This document shows positions 8,807 through 16,964 of a DNA stretch of 64,000 nt, one piece after another (the first letter of the stretch is position 1; each line of letters begins with the position of its first letter). Source of the DNA: Maribacter aquivivus. Lineage in GTDB: Bacteria; Bacteroidota; Bacteroidia; Flavobacteriales; Flavobacteriaceae. A program made the position numbers and the translations under genes. The DNA lies in assembly GCF_900142175.1 (NCBI RefSeq), contig NZ_FQZX01000002.1:601317-665316 (forward strand). The letters run 5' to 3'. The notes under the pieces are model-generated. The model searched no databases. It was not told the origin of the DNA and saw nothing but the letters and a program-made list of their open reading frames with translations.

Positions 8807-9371
8807 CAAAGAAATTATCAAGTCTATGGAAAAATTCAAAAGCGTACGAGAGTCTAGAGTTTCTATCACTGAATTAATGCTTCCATCCCATTCTAATTTT
8901 GGAGGAAAGGTACATGGGGGTCATATATTAAACCTAATGGATCAAATTGCATTTGCTTGTGCCTCTAAACACTCGCAACAGTACTGCGTAACAGCATCTG
9001 TTAATCGTGTGAATTTCTTAAACCCAATTGAGGTAGGAGAATTGGTGACCTTAAAAGCAAGTATTAATTATACAGGGCGTACCTCTATGGTCGTTGGAGT
9101 TCGTGTGGAGTCCGAAAATATTACATCTGGCACTAAAAAGCATTGTAATTCATCTTACTTTACCATGGTAGCAAAGGGAACAGATGGCAAAAATGTTCCC
9201 GTACCAGGATTAATAATTTCTGATGACCAGGGTGTTAGAAGATTTGCACGTAGCAAATACCGTAAATTAGAAGCTCAAGAAAGAGACACTAAATTTGAAT
9301 CTAAAACCTTTAATTCTGAAGATTATTTAACTGAATTAAAATCTGAAAATATTAAGATTGAGATGAAGTAA
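8793..9371 (+). CDS. Acyl-CoA thioesterase (hotdog fold, YciA/ACOT type)
   Basis: Hotdog thioesterase of 192 residues. The motif FGGKVHGGHILNLMDQIAFA with the catalytic Asp in the long helix is typical of the acyl-CoA thioesterase family, followed by VTASVNRVNFLNPIEVGELV and GRTSMVVGVRV. Beyond the single hotdog domain (to about residue 140) there is a charged tail. The start ATG 8793 overlaps the previous gene by 14 bases; the frame is open further upstream, but that part would be wholly inside the previous gene. Its 3' end overlaps the convergent pgl gene by 20 bases. Confidence 0.85.
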   Translation: MSETNKEIIKSMEKFKSVRESRVSITELMLPSHSNFGGKVHGGHILNLMDQIAFACASKHSQQYCVTASVNRVNFLNPIEVGELVTLKASINYTGRTSMVVGVRVESENITSGTKKHCNSSYFTMVAKGTDGKNVPVPGLIISDDQGVRRFARSKYRKLEAQERDTKFESKTFNSEDYLTELKSENIKIEMK

Positions 9372-10077
9372 GAAGTTTTGCTGCAGCAGCATCTAAAAAC
9401 CAGACCAAGTCTTTTGTTTTAGGTGCTACATGGCTTGCAGGGTACTCTAAATAACCTTCTTCCCTATCTACAATTATCTTTACTTTTTCTGCCTTGCTTT
9501 CGCCTGTTACCAAAAAAGCAACAGTTCTTGCATTATTAATTATTCTACCCGTAAGAGAAACTCTTCTTTGACCAGATTCTGGGTGAATAGCCACTTCACA
9601 GTTATCAGGAGAAACCCAAAGGTTAATCTCATGTGGAAAAATTGATGCCGTATGCCCATCATCTCCCATACCAAGAATCACTAAATCAAATTGAGGTAAA
9701 CCCAATTCTTTTGGCAACTCTCTATCCAACAACTCACCATAACGCTTAGCTTCGGTTTTTGGATCATCTTCACCTTTTATTCTATGAATATTCTCCTCTG
9801 GAATATCAACTTTAGAAATGAGGTGTTCTACCGTCATTTTATAGTTACTCTCATCATTGGCAGGTGCTACACATCTTTCATCGCCCCAATATAAATGAAT
9901 GTTTTTCCAATCTACATCATTAGAAAATTCCTCTGCTAGAACATCAAATACAATTTTTGGTGTACTACCACCTGATAATGCTATATGAAAAGCCTTCTGA
10001 GTATCAGATTTTTCAATCAGATACTTAGAAAACTCTTCGGCAACCTTTACTTTATTTTGATAAACTTTTAATTCCAT
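9352..10077 (-). CDS. pgl: 6-phosphogluconolactonase
   Basis: Protein of 241 residues of the DevB/Pgl family, which opens 6-phosphogluconolactone to 6-phosphogluconate. Motifs seen: HIALSGGSTPK (phosphate loop), WGDERCVAP, LGMGDDGHTASIFP and the RVSLTGRIINNA strand. It follows zwf with a 33-base gap on the same strand, so both early steps of the oxidative pentose phosphate pathway are in one unit. The 3' end overlaps the convergent thioesterase gene by 20 bases. Confidence 0.93.
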   Translation of the reverse strand: MELKVYQNKVKVAEEFSKYLIEKSDTQKAFHIALSGGSTPKIVFDVLAEEFSNDVDWKNIHLYWGDERCVAPANDESNYKMTVEHLISKVDIPEENIHRIKGEDDPKTEAKRYGELLDRELPKELGLPQFDLVILGMGDDGHTASIFPHEINLWVSPDNCEVAIHPESGQRRVSLTGRIINNARTVAFLVTGESKAEKVKIIVDREEGYLEYPASHVAPKTKDLVWFLDAAAAKLLTSSQS

Positions 10078-10110
10078 TCTTACTTTTACTTTAATTGTAA
10101 TGACTACTAA

Positions 10111-11643
10111 TTAACAAATAACACAATAGCCAGATTCATCTGCCAAATTCTCACTAGGGTTTCTCCATTCGCCAACGCCTTCAATAAGCTCATTGGCATT
10201 TTCAGGACCCCAAACTCCGGCTGCATAACCGTACATTTTTACATCCTTACCATTTTTCCAGTAATCTAAAATAGGATCAACAAATGCCCAAGCAGCCTCA
10301 ACTTCATCTGCTCTTGCGTATAACGTAGCATCACCTTGCATCGCATCTAATAATAGACGCTCGTAAGCCTCCATTACATGTGTTTCGGTTAAGCTAGAGT
10401 AGTAGAAATCCATATTTGCACGTTCTACCTCAAAACCTTGCCCAGGCACTTTTACTCCAAACTTAATTAGAATACCTTCATCTGGTTGAATACGAATTAC
10501 CAATTTGTTATCCTTGTTACTTATACCAGATTCCTTAAAAATTTGATGGTGCGGAGTTTTGAAATGTATTACTACCTCAGTAACCTTGGTAGGCATACGT
10601 TTTGCTGTTCTCACATAAAAAGGAACATCTGCCCAGCGCCAGTTATCTACAAAGAATTTAACCGCAGCAAAGGTCTCTGTAGTTGAGTTTTTATCAACAC
10701 CTTCTTCTTCTCTATAGCCTTTTACTTCTTGTCCGTCAATCTTAGAAGACACATATTGTGCTCTAATTGTATTTTCAAAAAGTGTCTTCTCGTCATTCAT
10801 AACCCTAAGTGACTTCAATGCTTTCAGCTTCTCATTACGAATTTCTTCTGCATCGGCACTCAATGGTGGCTCCATAACAATTAGAGCAACTATCTGTAAT
10901 AAATGACTCTGAAACATATCTCTTAATGCTCCTGATTTATCGTAGTACCCTCCTCTTTTTTCAACACCTACGCTTTCGGCATTAGTAATCTCTACGTGAT
11001 GAATATAATTTCTATTCCAAAGTGGCTCAAAAATACTGTTAGCAAAACGTGTTACCAATAAGTTCTGAACTGTTTCTTTACCCAAATAATGGTCAATTCT
11101 AAATATCTGCCCTTCTTTAAAATAGGTATGCAAACCATCGTTCAATTCTTTAGCAGACTCCAAACTGTATCCGAACGGTTTTTCAACTATAATTCTTCTC
11201 CAGCCTGTAGATTCATTATTTAAACCTTGCTCAGATAAGTTCTTTGCTATCGGCTCATATAAACTTGGTGGCGTAGATAGGTAAAACATATGATTACCAC
11301 CTGTACCATATTTCTGATCTAAATCTGAAATACGTTTTTCTAAACGTTCATAAGATGTATCATAGTCTGAACCTAAATCTTCATAAAAAAGCTTATCTGC
11401 AAATTTTTGAATATAATCTTCATCAAACTCCTTTCTTTCTTTTTCTAAATAAGGACTTTCTAGAACAACTTTACTTCTAAACTGTAAATCGCCCAAATCA
11501 CTTCTACTCACACCAAGAACAACAAAATTAGCAGGGAGGTCATTGCCTTTATATAAATTGAAAATTGCGGGTATTAATTTTCTTGCTGTTAAATCTCCAG
11601 ATGCTCCAAAAATTATGAGCATTTGATTTTCTGTCTTTTTCAT
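10111..11643 (-). CDS. zwf: Glucose-6-phosphate 1-dehydrogenase
   Basis: Enzyme of 510 residues making 6-phosphogluconolactone and NADPH. Seen: the NADP-binding GASGDLTARKLIPAIF near the N-terminus, EKPFG, the active-site RIDHYLGKE, and the substrate-binding EITNAESVGVEKRGGYYD. An upstream in-frame ATG at 11691 would add 16 residues; the start at 11643 is chosen because Zwf proteins begin about 5-15 residues before the GASGDL motif. The C-terminus is an unusual CVIC. It is divergent from gnd, with 184 bases between the start codons. Confidence 0.93.
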   Translation of the reverse strand: MKKTENQMLIIFGASGDLTARKLIPAIFNLYKGNDLPANFVVLGVSRSDLGDLQFRSKVVLESPYLEKERKEFDEDYIQKFADKLFYEDLGSDYDTSYERLEKRISDLDQKYGTGGNHMFYLSTPPSLYEPIAKNLSEQGLNNESTGWRRIIVEKPFGYSLESAKELNDGLHTYFKEGQIFRIDHYLGKETVQNLLVTRFANSIFEPLWNRNYIHHVEITNAESVGVEKRGGYYDKSGALRDMFQSHLLQIVALIVMEPPLSADAEEIRNEKLKALKSLRVMNDEKTLFENTIRAQYVSSKIDGQEVKGYREEEGVDKNSTTETFAAVKFFVDNWRWADVPFYVRTAKRMPTKVTEVVIHFKTPHHQIFKESGISNKDNKLVIRIQPDEGILIKFGVKVPGQGFEVERANMDFYYSSLTETHVMEAYERLLLDAMQGDATLYARADEVEAAWAFVDPILDYWKNGKDVKMYGYAAGVWGPENANELIEGVGEWRNPSENLADESGYCVIC

Positions 11644-11741
11644 TATGGGTTGATATTCTTTATTATTCAAATATCTTAAAAAGTAAGCCATTATCGGGCG
11701 TTATTAAGATACAATTTGGATTTAAAGTCGATATTTTAAAT

Positions 11742-11749
11742 TATTTTTG
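11742..11749 (+). promoter_or_regulatory. Candidate -7 element for gnd
   Basis: TATTTTTG matches TAnnTTTG and a TTTG at 11715-11718 lies 23 bases upstream, a long but possible spacing. The leader to the gnd ATG would be about 70 bases. Confidence 0.4.
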
Positions 11750-11827
11750 GTTCACATTATGTTACTAACAATAAATAATTAAAAATTGTAACATTTTGAT
11801 GTATTCTAATTATAAAACATTCAATTT

Positions 11828-13228
11828 ATGTACGATTTTGGTTTAGTAGGTCTTGGAGTAATGGGACAAAATTTTATTCTCAATGTAGCCGACAACGGAT
11901 TTTCTGCTTATGGATATGATTTAGATGATGAAAAGGTTGATGCTCTTAAAACTTTAGGTGGAGATGAAGAAAAAGTAAGTGCTTCGAGCAATATAAAAAC
12001 CTTCGTTAAAAACTTAAAGCAACCACGTAAAATAATGTTATTGGTACCTGCTGGTAAAATTGTAGATGGTGTTATAGAATCTCTTTTGCCACATATTGAC
12101 AAAGGTGATATTATTATTGATGGCGGTAACTCTTTCTTTACCGATACCGACAGAAGAGAAGCTTATTTACAAGAGAAAGGTATTAACTTTTTTGGAGCAG
12201 GAGTTTCGGGTGGTGCAAAAGGTGCTCGAAAAGGTCCTAGTATTATGCCTGGTGGTTCAAAATCTGCCTACGAACATATTAAACCAATTTTTGAAGCAGT
12301 ATCCGCTAAATATAATGGTGAACCTTGTGTTGCATATTTAGGTCCAAAATCTGCCGGTAACTATGTAAAAATGGTTCACAACGGTATTGAATACGGATTG
12401 ATGCAACTTACTTCTGAAATTTATGATGTTCTTAAAAAAGGTGGCGACTACAACAATGATGAATTACACAGCACTTTTGCAAAATGGAACGATGGTAGAT
12501 TACAATCGTTCTTAGTTCAAATCACATCTGAAATATTCGAGCAAGAAGATGATTTAGTTGAAGGACGCTTAGTTGATCAAATTTTAGATAAAGCAAAACA
12601 AAAAGGAACCGGTAAATGGACTAGCCAAAATGCAATGGATTTAGGCATACCTGTACCTTCAATTGATGTAGCCGTTAGCATGCGTGAACTTTCTGCTTTA
12701 AAAGATGAAAGAATTAAGGCCGATGCTTTATATGACAGACCAACTGTAGCACATATGGATAAAGAGAAGCTAGAAGCGCTTACAGAAAAAGCTTTATACT
12801 TTTCATTTATAATTACTTACTCGCAAGGGTTACACCAATTAGCTGATGCTTCTAGAGAATATGGTTACGATTTAGATATTTCTGAAATCGCTAAAATATG
12901 GAGAGCTGGTTGTATTATACGCGCTGGTTTGTTAGCTGATATTACTGAAGCTTTTAAAGCTGAACCTAATTTACCAAACCTTTTACTTTCTCCAAATTTT
13001 GTAAGCAAAGTAAAAGAAACGGTTGGTGCTGCGAGAGAATTGGTTGCTTTTGGTGCACAAAACGGAATTCCGTTACCTGGTCTATCAAATTCACTTACGT
13101 ATTTTGATGCCTACACCTCAAGTAAATTACCTTTAAACTTAATTCAGGCACAACGAGATTACTTTGGCTCTCACACTTATGAGCGTTTAGATCGTGAAGG
13201 TATTTTTCACACAGAATGGGAAGATTAA
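11828..13228 (+). CDS. gnd: 6-phosphogluconate dehydrogenase, decarboxylating
   Basis: Enzyme of 466 residues that oxidises 6-phosphogluconate to ribulose 5-phosphate, CO2 and NADPH. N-terminal Rossmann motif GLGVMGQNFILN, then IIDGGNSFF, the substrate loop GVSGGAKGARKGPSIMPGG, catalytic KMVHNGIEYG, and the C-terminal helical domain ending in the tail that reaches the partner subunit (RDYFGSHTYER). The loop has Ala-Lys where E. coli has Glu-Glu. The three oxidative pentose phosphate genes are thus side by side, gnd on the opposite strand to zwf-pgl. The DUF3124 gene begins 10 bases after it. Confidence 0.93.
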   Translation: MYDFGLVGLGVMGQNFILNVADNGFSAYGYDLDDEKVDALKTLGGDEEKVSASSNIKTFVKNLKQPRKIMLLVPAGKIVDGVIESLLPHIDKGDIIIDGGNSFFTDTDRREAYLQEKGINFFGAGVSGGAKGARKGPSIMPGGSKSAYEHIKPIFEAVSAKYNGEPCVAYLGPKSAGNYVKMVHNGIEYGLMQLTSEIYDVLKKGGDYNNDELHSTFAKWNDGRLQSFLVQITSEIFEQEDDLVEGRLVDQILDKAKQKGTGKWTSQNAMDLGIPVPSIDVAVSMRELSALKDERIKADALYDRPTVAHMDKEKLEALTEKALYFSFIITYSQGLHQLADASREYGYDLDISEIAKIWRAGCIIRAGLLADITEAFKAEPNLPNLLLSPNFVSKVKETVGAARELVAFGAQNGIPLPGLSNSLTYFDAYTSSKLPLNLIQAQRDYFGSHTYERLDREGIFHTEWED

Positions 13229-13238
13229 AAATCAACAT

Positions 13239-13777
13239 TTGAAAAAATATAAAATTGTTTTAAATAGTATTTGCCTTTCACTGATTGTGGCTACGACAAT
13301 TATGTCGTGTAAAGAAGTTTCGAAAGAAGAAGTTCCGGTTGAGATTTTAGACAACCATACTCTTGACAGAAAGGCAAATACTATTTTAATAGATTCTCTT
13401 GTTAGGCAAGTATACGTACCTATATATTCTGACATATATATAACCAGACCAGAGACACTAGAACATTACTTACCGCTACCTTAAGTATTAGAAATACCAG
13501 CTTAAAGGATAGTCTATTTGTAAGTAAAATTGATTACTATAATACAGAAGGTGATTTGGTTAGAAGTTATATAGACACCCCAATTTACCTAACTCCAATG
13601 GAGTCTATTGACTATGTCATTGAACAACAAGATACTTCTGGTGGTAGTGGCGCTAATTTTTTGATTGACTGGTACTCGAATAAACAATTGAATCCGTTGT
13701 TTCAAGCAGTCATGGTTGGCGGACTAGGAGCACAAGCGTTTTCTTTTACTACAGAGGGTATTGAGATAATTGAGTAA
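13239..13777 (+). pseudogene. DUF3124 lipoprotein gene broken by a TA-repeat frameshift
   Basis: The first part, from TTG 13239, codes a lipoprotein signal peptide (Cys24 in IMSC) and continues to VPIYSDIY. There the run GACATATATATAACC (13431-13445) carries one TA unit too many. In the present frame translation ends at TAA 13482-13484. Without one TA the frame joins NQTRDTRTLLTATLSIRNTS and goes on to VRSYIDTPIYLTPMESIDYV and the end at 13777, as one protein of 178 residues with typical DUF3124 features. Function of DUF3124 is unknown. Whether this is a true pseudogene, a switchable repeat or a base-call error cannot be decided here. It begins 10 bases after gnd and has no visible promoter of its own. 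Confidence 0.85.
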
Positions 13778-13808
13778 CTGTTTTATTTTTCTGAAATTAC
13801 CACAAGCC

Positions 13809-13825
13809 AATTATAGTCTATAATT
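13809..13825. repeat. 17-bp perfect palindrome before the GIY-YIG-like gene
   Basis: AATTATAG-T-CTATAATT ends 13 bases before the ATG at 13838. It could be an operator or a short RNA hairpin close to the start; it lacks a T tract and does not look like a terminator. Confidence 0.5.
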
Positions 13826-13837
13826 CATACTTTCTTT

Positions 13838-14176
13838 ATGTACTCTATTTACGTTATCGAATTATCTAAAAAAGTGTTCACCGAGAATAGAAAATTTAGG
13901 GAAGCTAATCCGCAATTTAATGGTGTTTTAGAATGTCTTTATGTTGGTATGACAAGTAAAACACCTAAAGAGCGCTTTGATCAGCATAAAAACGGAACCT
14001 TGAGTAAAAAAGGACATAATATATCTTCAAAAATTGTACAGAAATACGGTTTATATCTGCGCGGTAGTCTTTTTAATCATATTGATAAAATAAAGTCAAA
14101 AACCGAAGCTTTAAAAATGGAAGAGCAATTGGCACTAGAACTTAGACGAAAAAAATATGCAGTTTGGTATAACTGA
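13838..14176 (+). CDS. Small GIY-YIG-like protein
   Basis: Protein of 112 residues. MYSIYVIEL near the start followed by CLYVGMTSKTPKERFDQHK (about 35-54) fits the two strands and helix of the GIY-YIG nuclease fold, with Tyr of the YVG motif, Arg49-like and His in ERFDQH. The C-terminal EALKMEEQLALELRRKKY supplies the conserved Glu found in this fold. The insertion between the two strands (about 10-34) is longer than usual. Similar stand-alone domains may act on DNA or may be inactive; the target is unknown. It is convergent with the PycTM gene, 5 bases apart, and sits in an accessory-looking stretch. Confidence 0.6.
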   Translation: MYSIYVIELSKKVFTENRKFREANPQFNGVLECLYVGMTSKTPKERFDQHKNGTLSKKGHNISSKIVQKYGLYLRGSLFNHIDKIKSKTEALKMEEQLALELRRKKYAVWYN

Positions 14177-14181
14177 TACTG

Positions 14182-15402
14182 TTATTTTGGCAGAGGCGTT
14201 ACGGCATCTAAAAGTTCATCTTCCATTCCGTAATATTTCAAGGCAAAACCAAATGCGACAACAGATAGAATTATACCAATAAGAAAGACGGTATATGTCC
14301 ACCTTAATAGTCTATATTTTTGTTGCAATACCTTTCCTAAATAATACAAATCCATACTTAGCGAATCGTAAATAGATTCCTTACTCTTTATAATATCTCT
14401 CAATTTAGATTTAAAGTCATCCAATTCCATATTATGAAAATTTCCGAAGAACAAAAAATTGGTATCCTTCTTCTTAATATCTTCATCTACAACATCGGTA
14501 TTACTCACTTTTGGTCGTGTTGCCAAAACAGACATAATCATCGAAGCAATACTAAAAAGAATAAATATTACTGTGGGATAAATAAGATAAGAATTTGCCG
14601 GTGAGTCTAACTTAGGTATCAAATTAGCCAAAAGAAGCGAAATAATAATCGCATTTACAGAAAGTAGAATATTAGCTTTAGTATCTGCAATATCGCTTAG
14701 CTTAATATGGTTTCTAAGTTCTATACGATATAAGGATTGAATTGCCCGTTGCGGACTTTCATCTTTCAACTTCGCTTTCAAAACTTCTTTTTTTTCAGTT
14801 TTTTCTGCCTTTTGTAATCTACAAATTAAAGCAAGAATGTTTTCTTCTTTTTGTTCTTGCCAATTTTCTTTCGCAAACTCAGTATAAAATTTGTGCTGTA
14901 TACGAAGTTTTTCTACGTAGCTTAATCGCCATGTATCTAAATCTGGAATAGATTCGTTTAAATTTTCCAACTCAATTCTCAATAATTGAAGCATCTCTTC
15001 AAAATCTTCAGATGCATAAAACCAGGTACCTACATCTTTTAAAATTTTTTCTGAATCATTTTTAGGTTCGTCATCTTGCCAAGTACTTTCAATTAGTTCA
15101 GTGATAGCCTCTATTTCATTTAAAGAACAACCGTTGTCTTTTAAAAAGTTAGAGACTAATTGAACACTTTTATTAATATGACTACTATAATCTACTGCAA
15201 AACCAGCATGAATAAACCAAACAGCAACTAGTATTTTATCGACGTCAACATCTAAATCATTTGAAGCTTCAAGTATCTCTTTTGCCTTATCAATTGTTTT
15301 GTTAGAATACCCCTGACTATGAAATAGAAAGTTCTTGCTCATTTGATCTGCCATCAAATTTTTAATATATTTTTCTGCTTTTACTGTTATAGACTCATTC
15401 AT
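14182..15402 (-). CDS. Pycsar-type effector (PycTM) fused to a degenerate HD domain
   Basis: Protein of 406 residues. The C-terminal part (about 215-406) matches the PycTM/DUF5706 family: NHIKLSDIADTKANILLSVNAI leading into two membrane helices (about 240-262 and 272-296), a cytoplasmic stretch with FLFFGNFHNM, and a third membrane helix (about 366-388). Known: PycTM proteins are membrane effectors of Pycsar anti-phage systems, triggered by cyclic pyrimidine nucleotides. The N-terminal part (about 8-190) aligns with the HD-domain half common in flavobacterial relatives, but the metal residues are lost: WFHD is WFIH (62-65), the first His site is Gly-Tyr (31-32), and the late Asp-Ala-Asp is Asp-Val-Gly (123-125). 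No pyrimidine cyclase gene is nearby. Inferred: an orphan membrane effector with a sensor-like, inactive HD domain; a housekeeping role is also possible. Confidence 0.82.
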   Translation of the reverse strand: MNESITVKAEKYIKNLMADQMSKNFLFHSQGYSNKTIDKAKEILEASNDLDVDVDKILVAVWFIHAGFAVDYSSHINKSVQLVSNFLKDNGCSLNEIEAITELIESTWQDDEPKNDSEKILKDVGTWFYASEDFEEMLQLLRIELENLNESIPDLDTWRLSYVEKLRIQHKFYTEFAKENWQEQKEENILALICRLQKAEKTEKKEVLKAKLKDESPQRAIQSLYRIELRNHIKLSDIADTKANILLSVNAIIISLLLANLIPKLDSPANSYLIYPTVIFILFSIASMIMSVLATRPKVSNTDVVDEDIKKKDTNFLFFGNFHNMELDDFKSKLRDIIKSKESIYDSLSMDLYYLGKVLQQKYRLLRWTYTVFLIGIILSVVAFGFALKYYGMEDELLDAVTPLPK

Positions 15403-15536
15403 AATTTCAGGTTTGATTCTTAATATTTATTATTGCGCTTTTTAGTGCTATCTTAATATTTAATGCAAATCATTTATTTGCCACAATTAAAACTTGCCAT
15501 CTGCGCTTTGGTCATTTCTACATCTTCAGACCCTTT

Positions 15537-16754
15537 TCATGCTTGGTTCAATTCTTCACTTTTAGTCAACTCTTGATGAAATAGAAGTGCATATTCCTTA
15601 AGGTCATCTCGTCTATTTTTAATTTTTGCAATTAGCTCTTTTCCATCTAACTCAAAAATTTCATCAGGCCATACTTTAAAAGATGACTCAATAGCTTCAT
15701 CTGTAAGTAATAGCTGTAATTGTTTAGCTTCTTTTTCAAAAACTGATTGTGGAATATCTTTCATAAAATACACATCGAACGGAGATATTAAACCCGGCAA
15801 AAAATCAATTTCAGATTCAAAACTTTGCACCTCTGGAAGAAAAGTATTGTTTGATATTAAGGTGGGCAGTACACCTTCTAGATTAAAAAATGCATTATCC
15901 CTATCGCACGGTAAAGGATTGGCAATAATTGAATTACCTTTAATCTCAATAGCCCAGCCCCATTGTTTAGCATGGCGATCCCAATCACCTATCAACAGAT
16001 CAAATAGACGCGCTCTAACCAATGCGTTTACATTTACGCTAACATTGTTCGTGTTTTTAATTTTAAGCTCTTGTAAATCATCTGTATCTATCAATGAATC
16101 TACATTCTTAAGACCTAACCACGCTGCGTTTCCTTCTGTTTCGTATTCTAAAAGAAATAACCTATTTCCGTATTTATCGTTATAACTAGAAAGTTGTTCT
16201 TGTTTTGGCACAAATACCAACTTGGGCATGGTATTTAGAATATTTCCTTTTTTTGAAAGTTCAGAGACAACTAATGCAGCATAAGGATGTTGAGCAGAAA
16301 TACCGTCGACAATTATATTTTCTATACCCAATGTCTTAGCCACTTTTGGCACTAAAGGCGAGGGATCTTTAGAAACACTACGTAAAGTCATCAAGGTACC
16401 ATCACCTCTCTGAACTTTTAAAGAGTGTGTCTGTTTTCCGCCCCCTTCTTCCAACACCTTTACATCATCGTCAATATCACCTAAATATAAAATAGGAACT
16501 TTTACAGGTGTAGACCATGCTTTTCTATACTGCTCTCCCTGCATTACATTTTTTAAACTATTACCCTCATACAGAGTACTTGCAGCAACCAATACCGAAT
16601 CATAAGCTTTAAAATCTATCTCATTGACATCAGAGAGCCCTACAATCTCACAAGTATCGAATGTTTTATTGGTACTAGATAATGACCAGTATGTAAATAA
16701 TGTAAACAGCACCACTAAAAAAACCACAATAAGTACAACTTTTTTCAACCTCAA
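15537..16754 (-). CDS. Membrane-anchored protein with kinase-like (HipA/FAM20-type) motifs
   Basis: Protein of 405 residues with one N-terminal membrane helix (about 5-25) and an outside domain. Residues 256-261 are GDWDRH and residues 284-286 are DRD, 23 residues apart; this pair resembles the catalytic and metal-binding motifs of atypical kinases such as HipA, FAM20 and PI3/4-kinase-like proteins. An upstream TLRSVSKD (about 123-130) could bring the nucleotide-binding basic residue. In some Bacteroidota a similar domain is joined to surface proteins. The start is TTG at 16754, since TAA lies two codons before it; a second TTG follows two codons later. The substrate is unknown, and kinase activity is only inferred from motifs. 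The frame after the TGA stop stays open for 20 more codons. Confidence 0.6.
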   Translation of the reverse strand: MRLKKVVLIVVFLVVLFTLFTYWSLSSTNKTFDTCEIVGLSDVNEIDFKAYDSVLVAASTLYEGNSLKNVMQGEQYRKAWSTPVKVPILYLGDIDDDVKVLEEGGGKQTHSLKVQRGDGTLMTLRSVSKDPSPLVPKVAKTLGIENIIVDGISAQHPYAALVVSELSKKGNILNTMPKLVFVPKQEQLSSYNDKYGNRLFLLEYETEGNAAWLGLKNVDSLIDTDDLQELKIKNTNNVSVNVNALVRARLFDLLIGDWDRHAKQWGWAIEIKGNSIIANPLPCDRDNAFFNLEGVLPTLISNNTFLPEVQSFESEIDFLPGLISPFDVYFMKDIPQSVFEKEAKQLQLLLTDEAIESSFKVWPDEIFELDGKELIAKIKNRRDDLKEYALLFHQELTKSEELNQA

Positions 16755-16964
16755 TTATTTTGCGTTAACAAAACAAGATTAGCTATAAAGGACAAAATTG
16801 AATTATCTGATAAAATAATTTTTTAACCTTAAAAAGGGATGATCCAGATTATGAGGTATCTACATTTATTAGTAAAGCCATATGTTAAAATTGTGATGAT
16901 TTCTTATTATTATTTGATTAAATTTAAGGGTCAATCAATTATTTGAACTTAAAAGTATGTTTTT

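Noticed and set aside
10111..11691. Longer zwf start at 11691
   Set aside because: It would put about 16 extra residues before the usual start and reach into the divergent promoter region.
15409..15464. Direct repeat TCTTAATATTTA before the PycTM gene as an attachment site
   Set aside because: The two copies are only 12 bases of AT-rich sequence about 33 bases apart, with no integrase or tRNA near.
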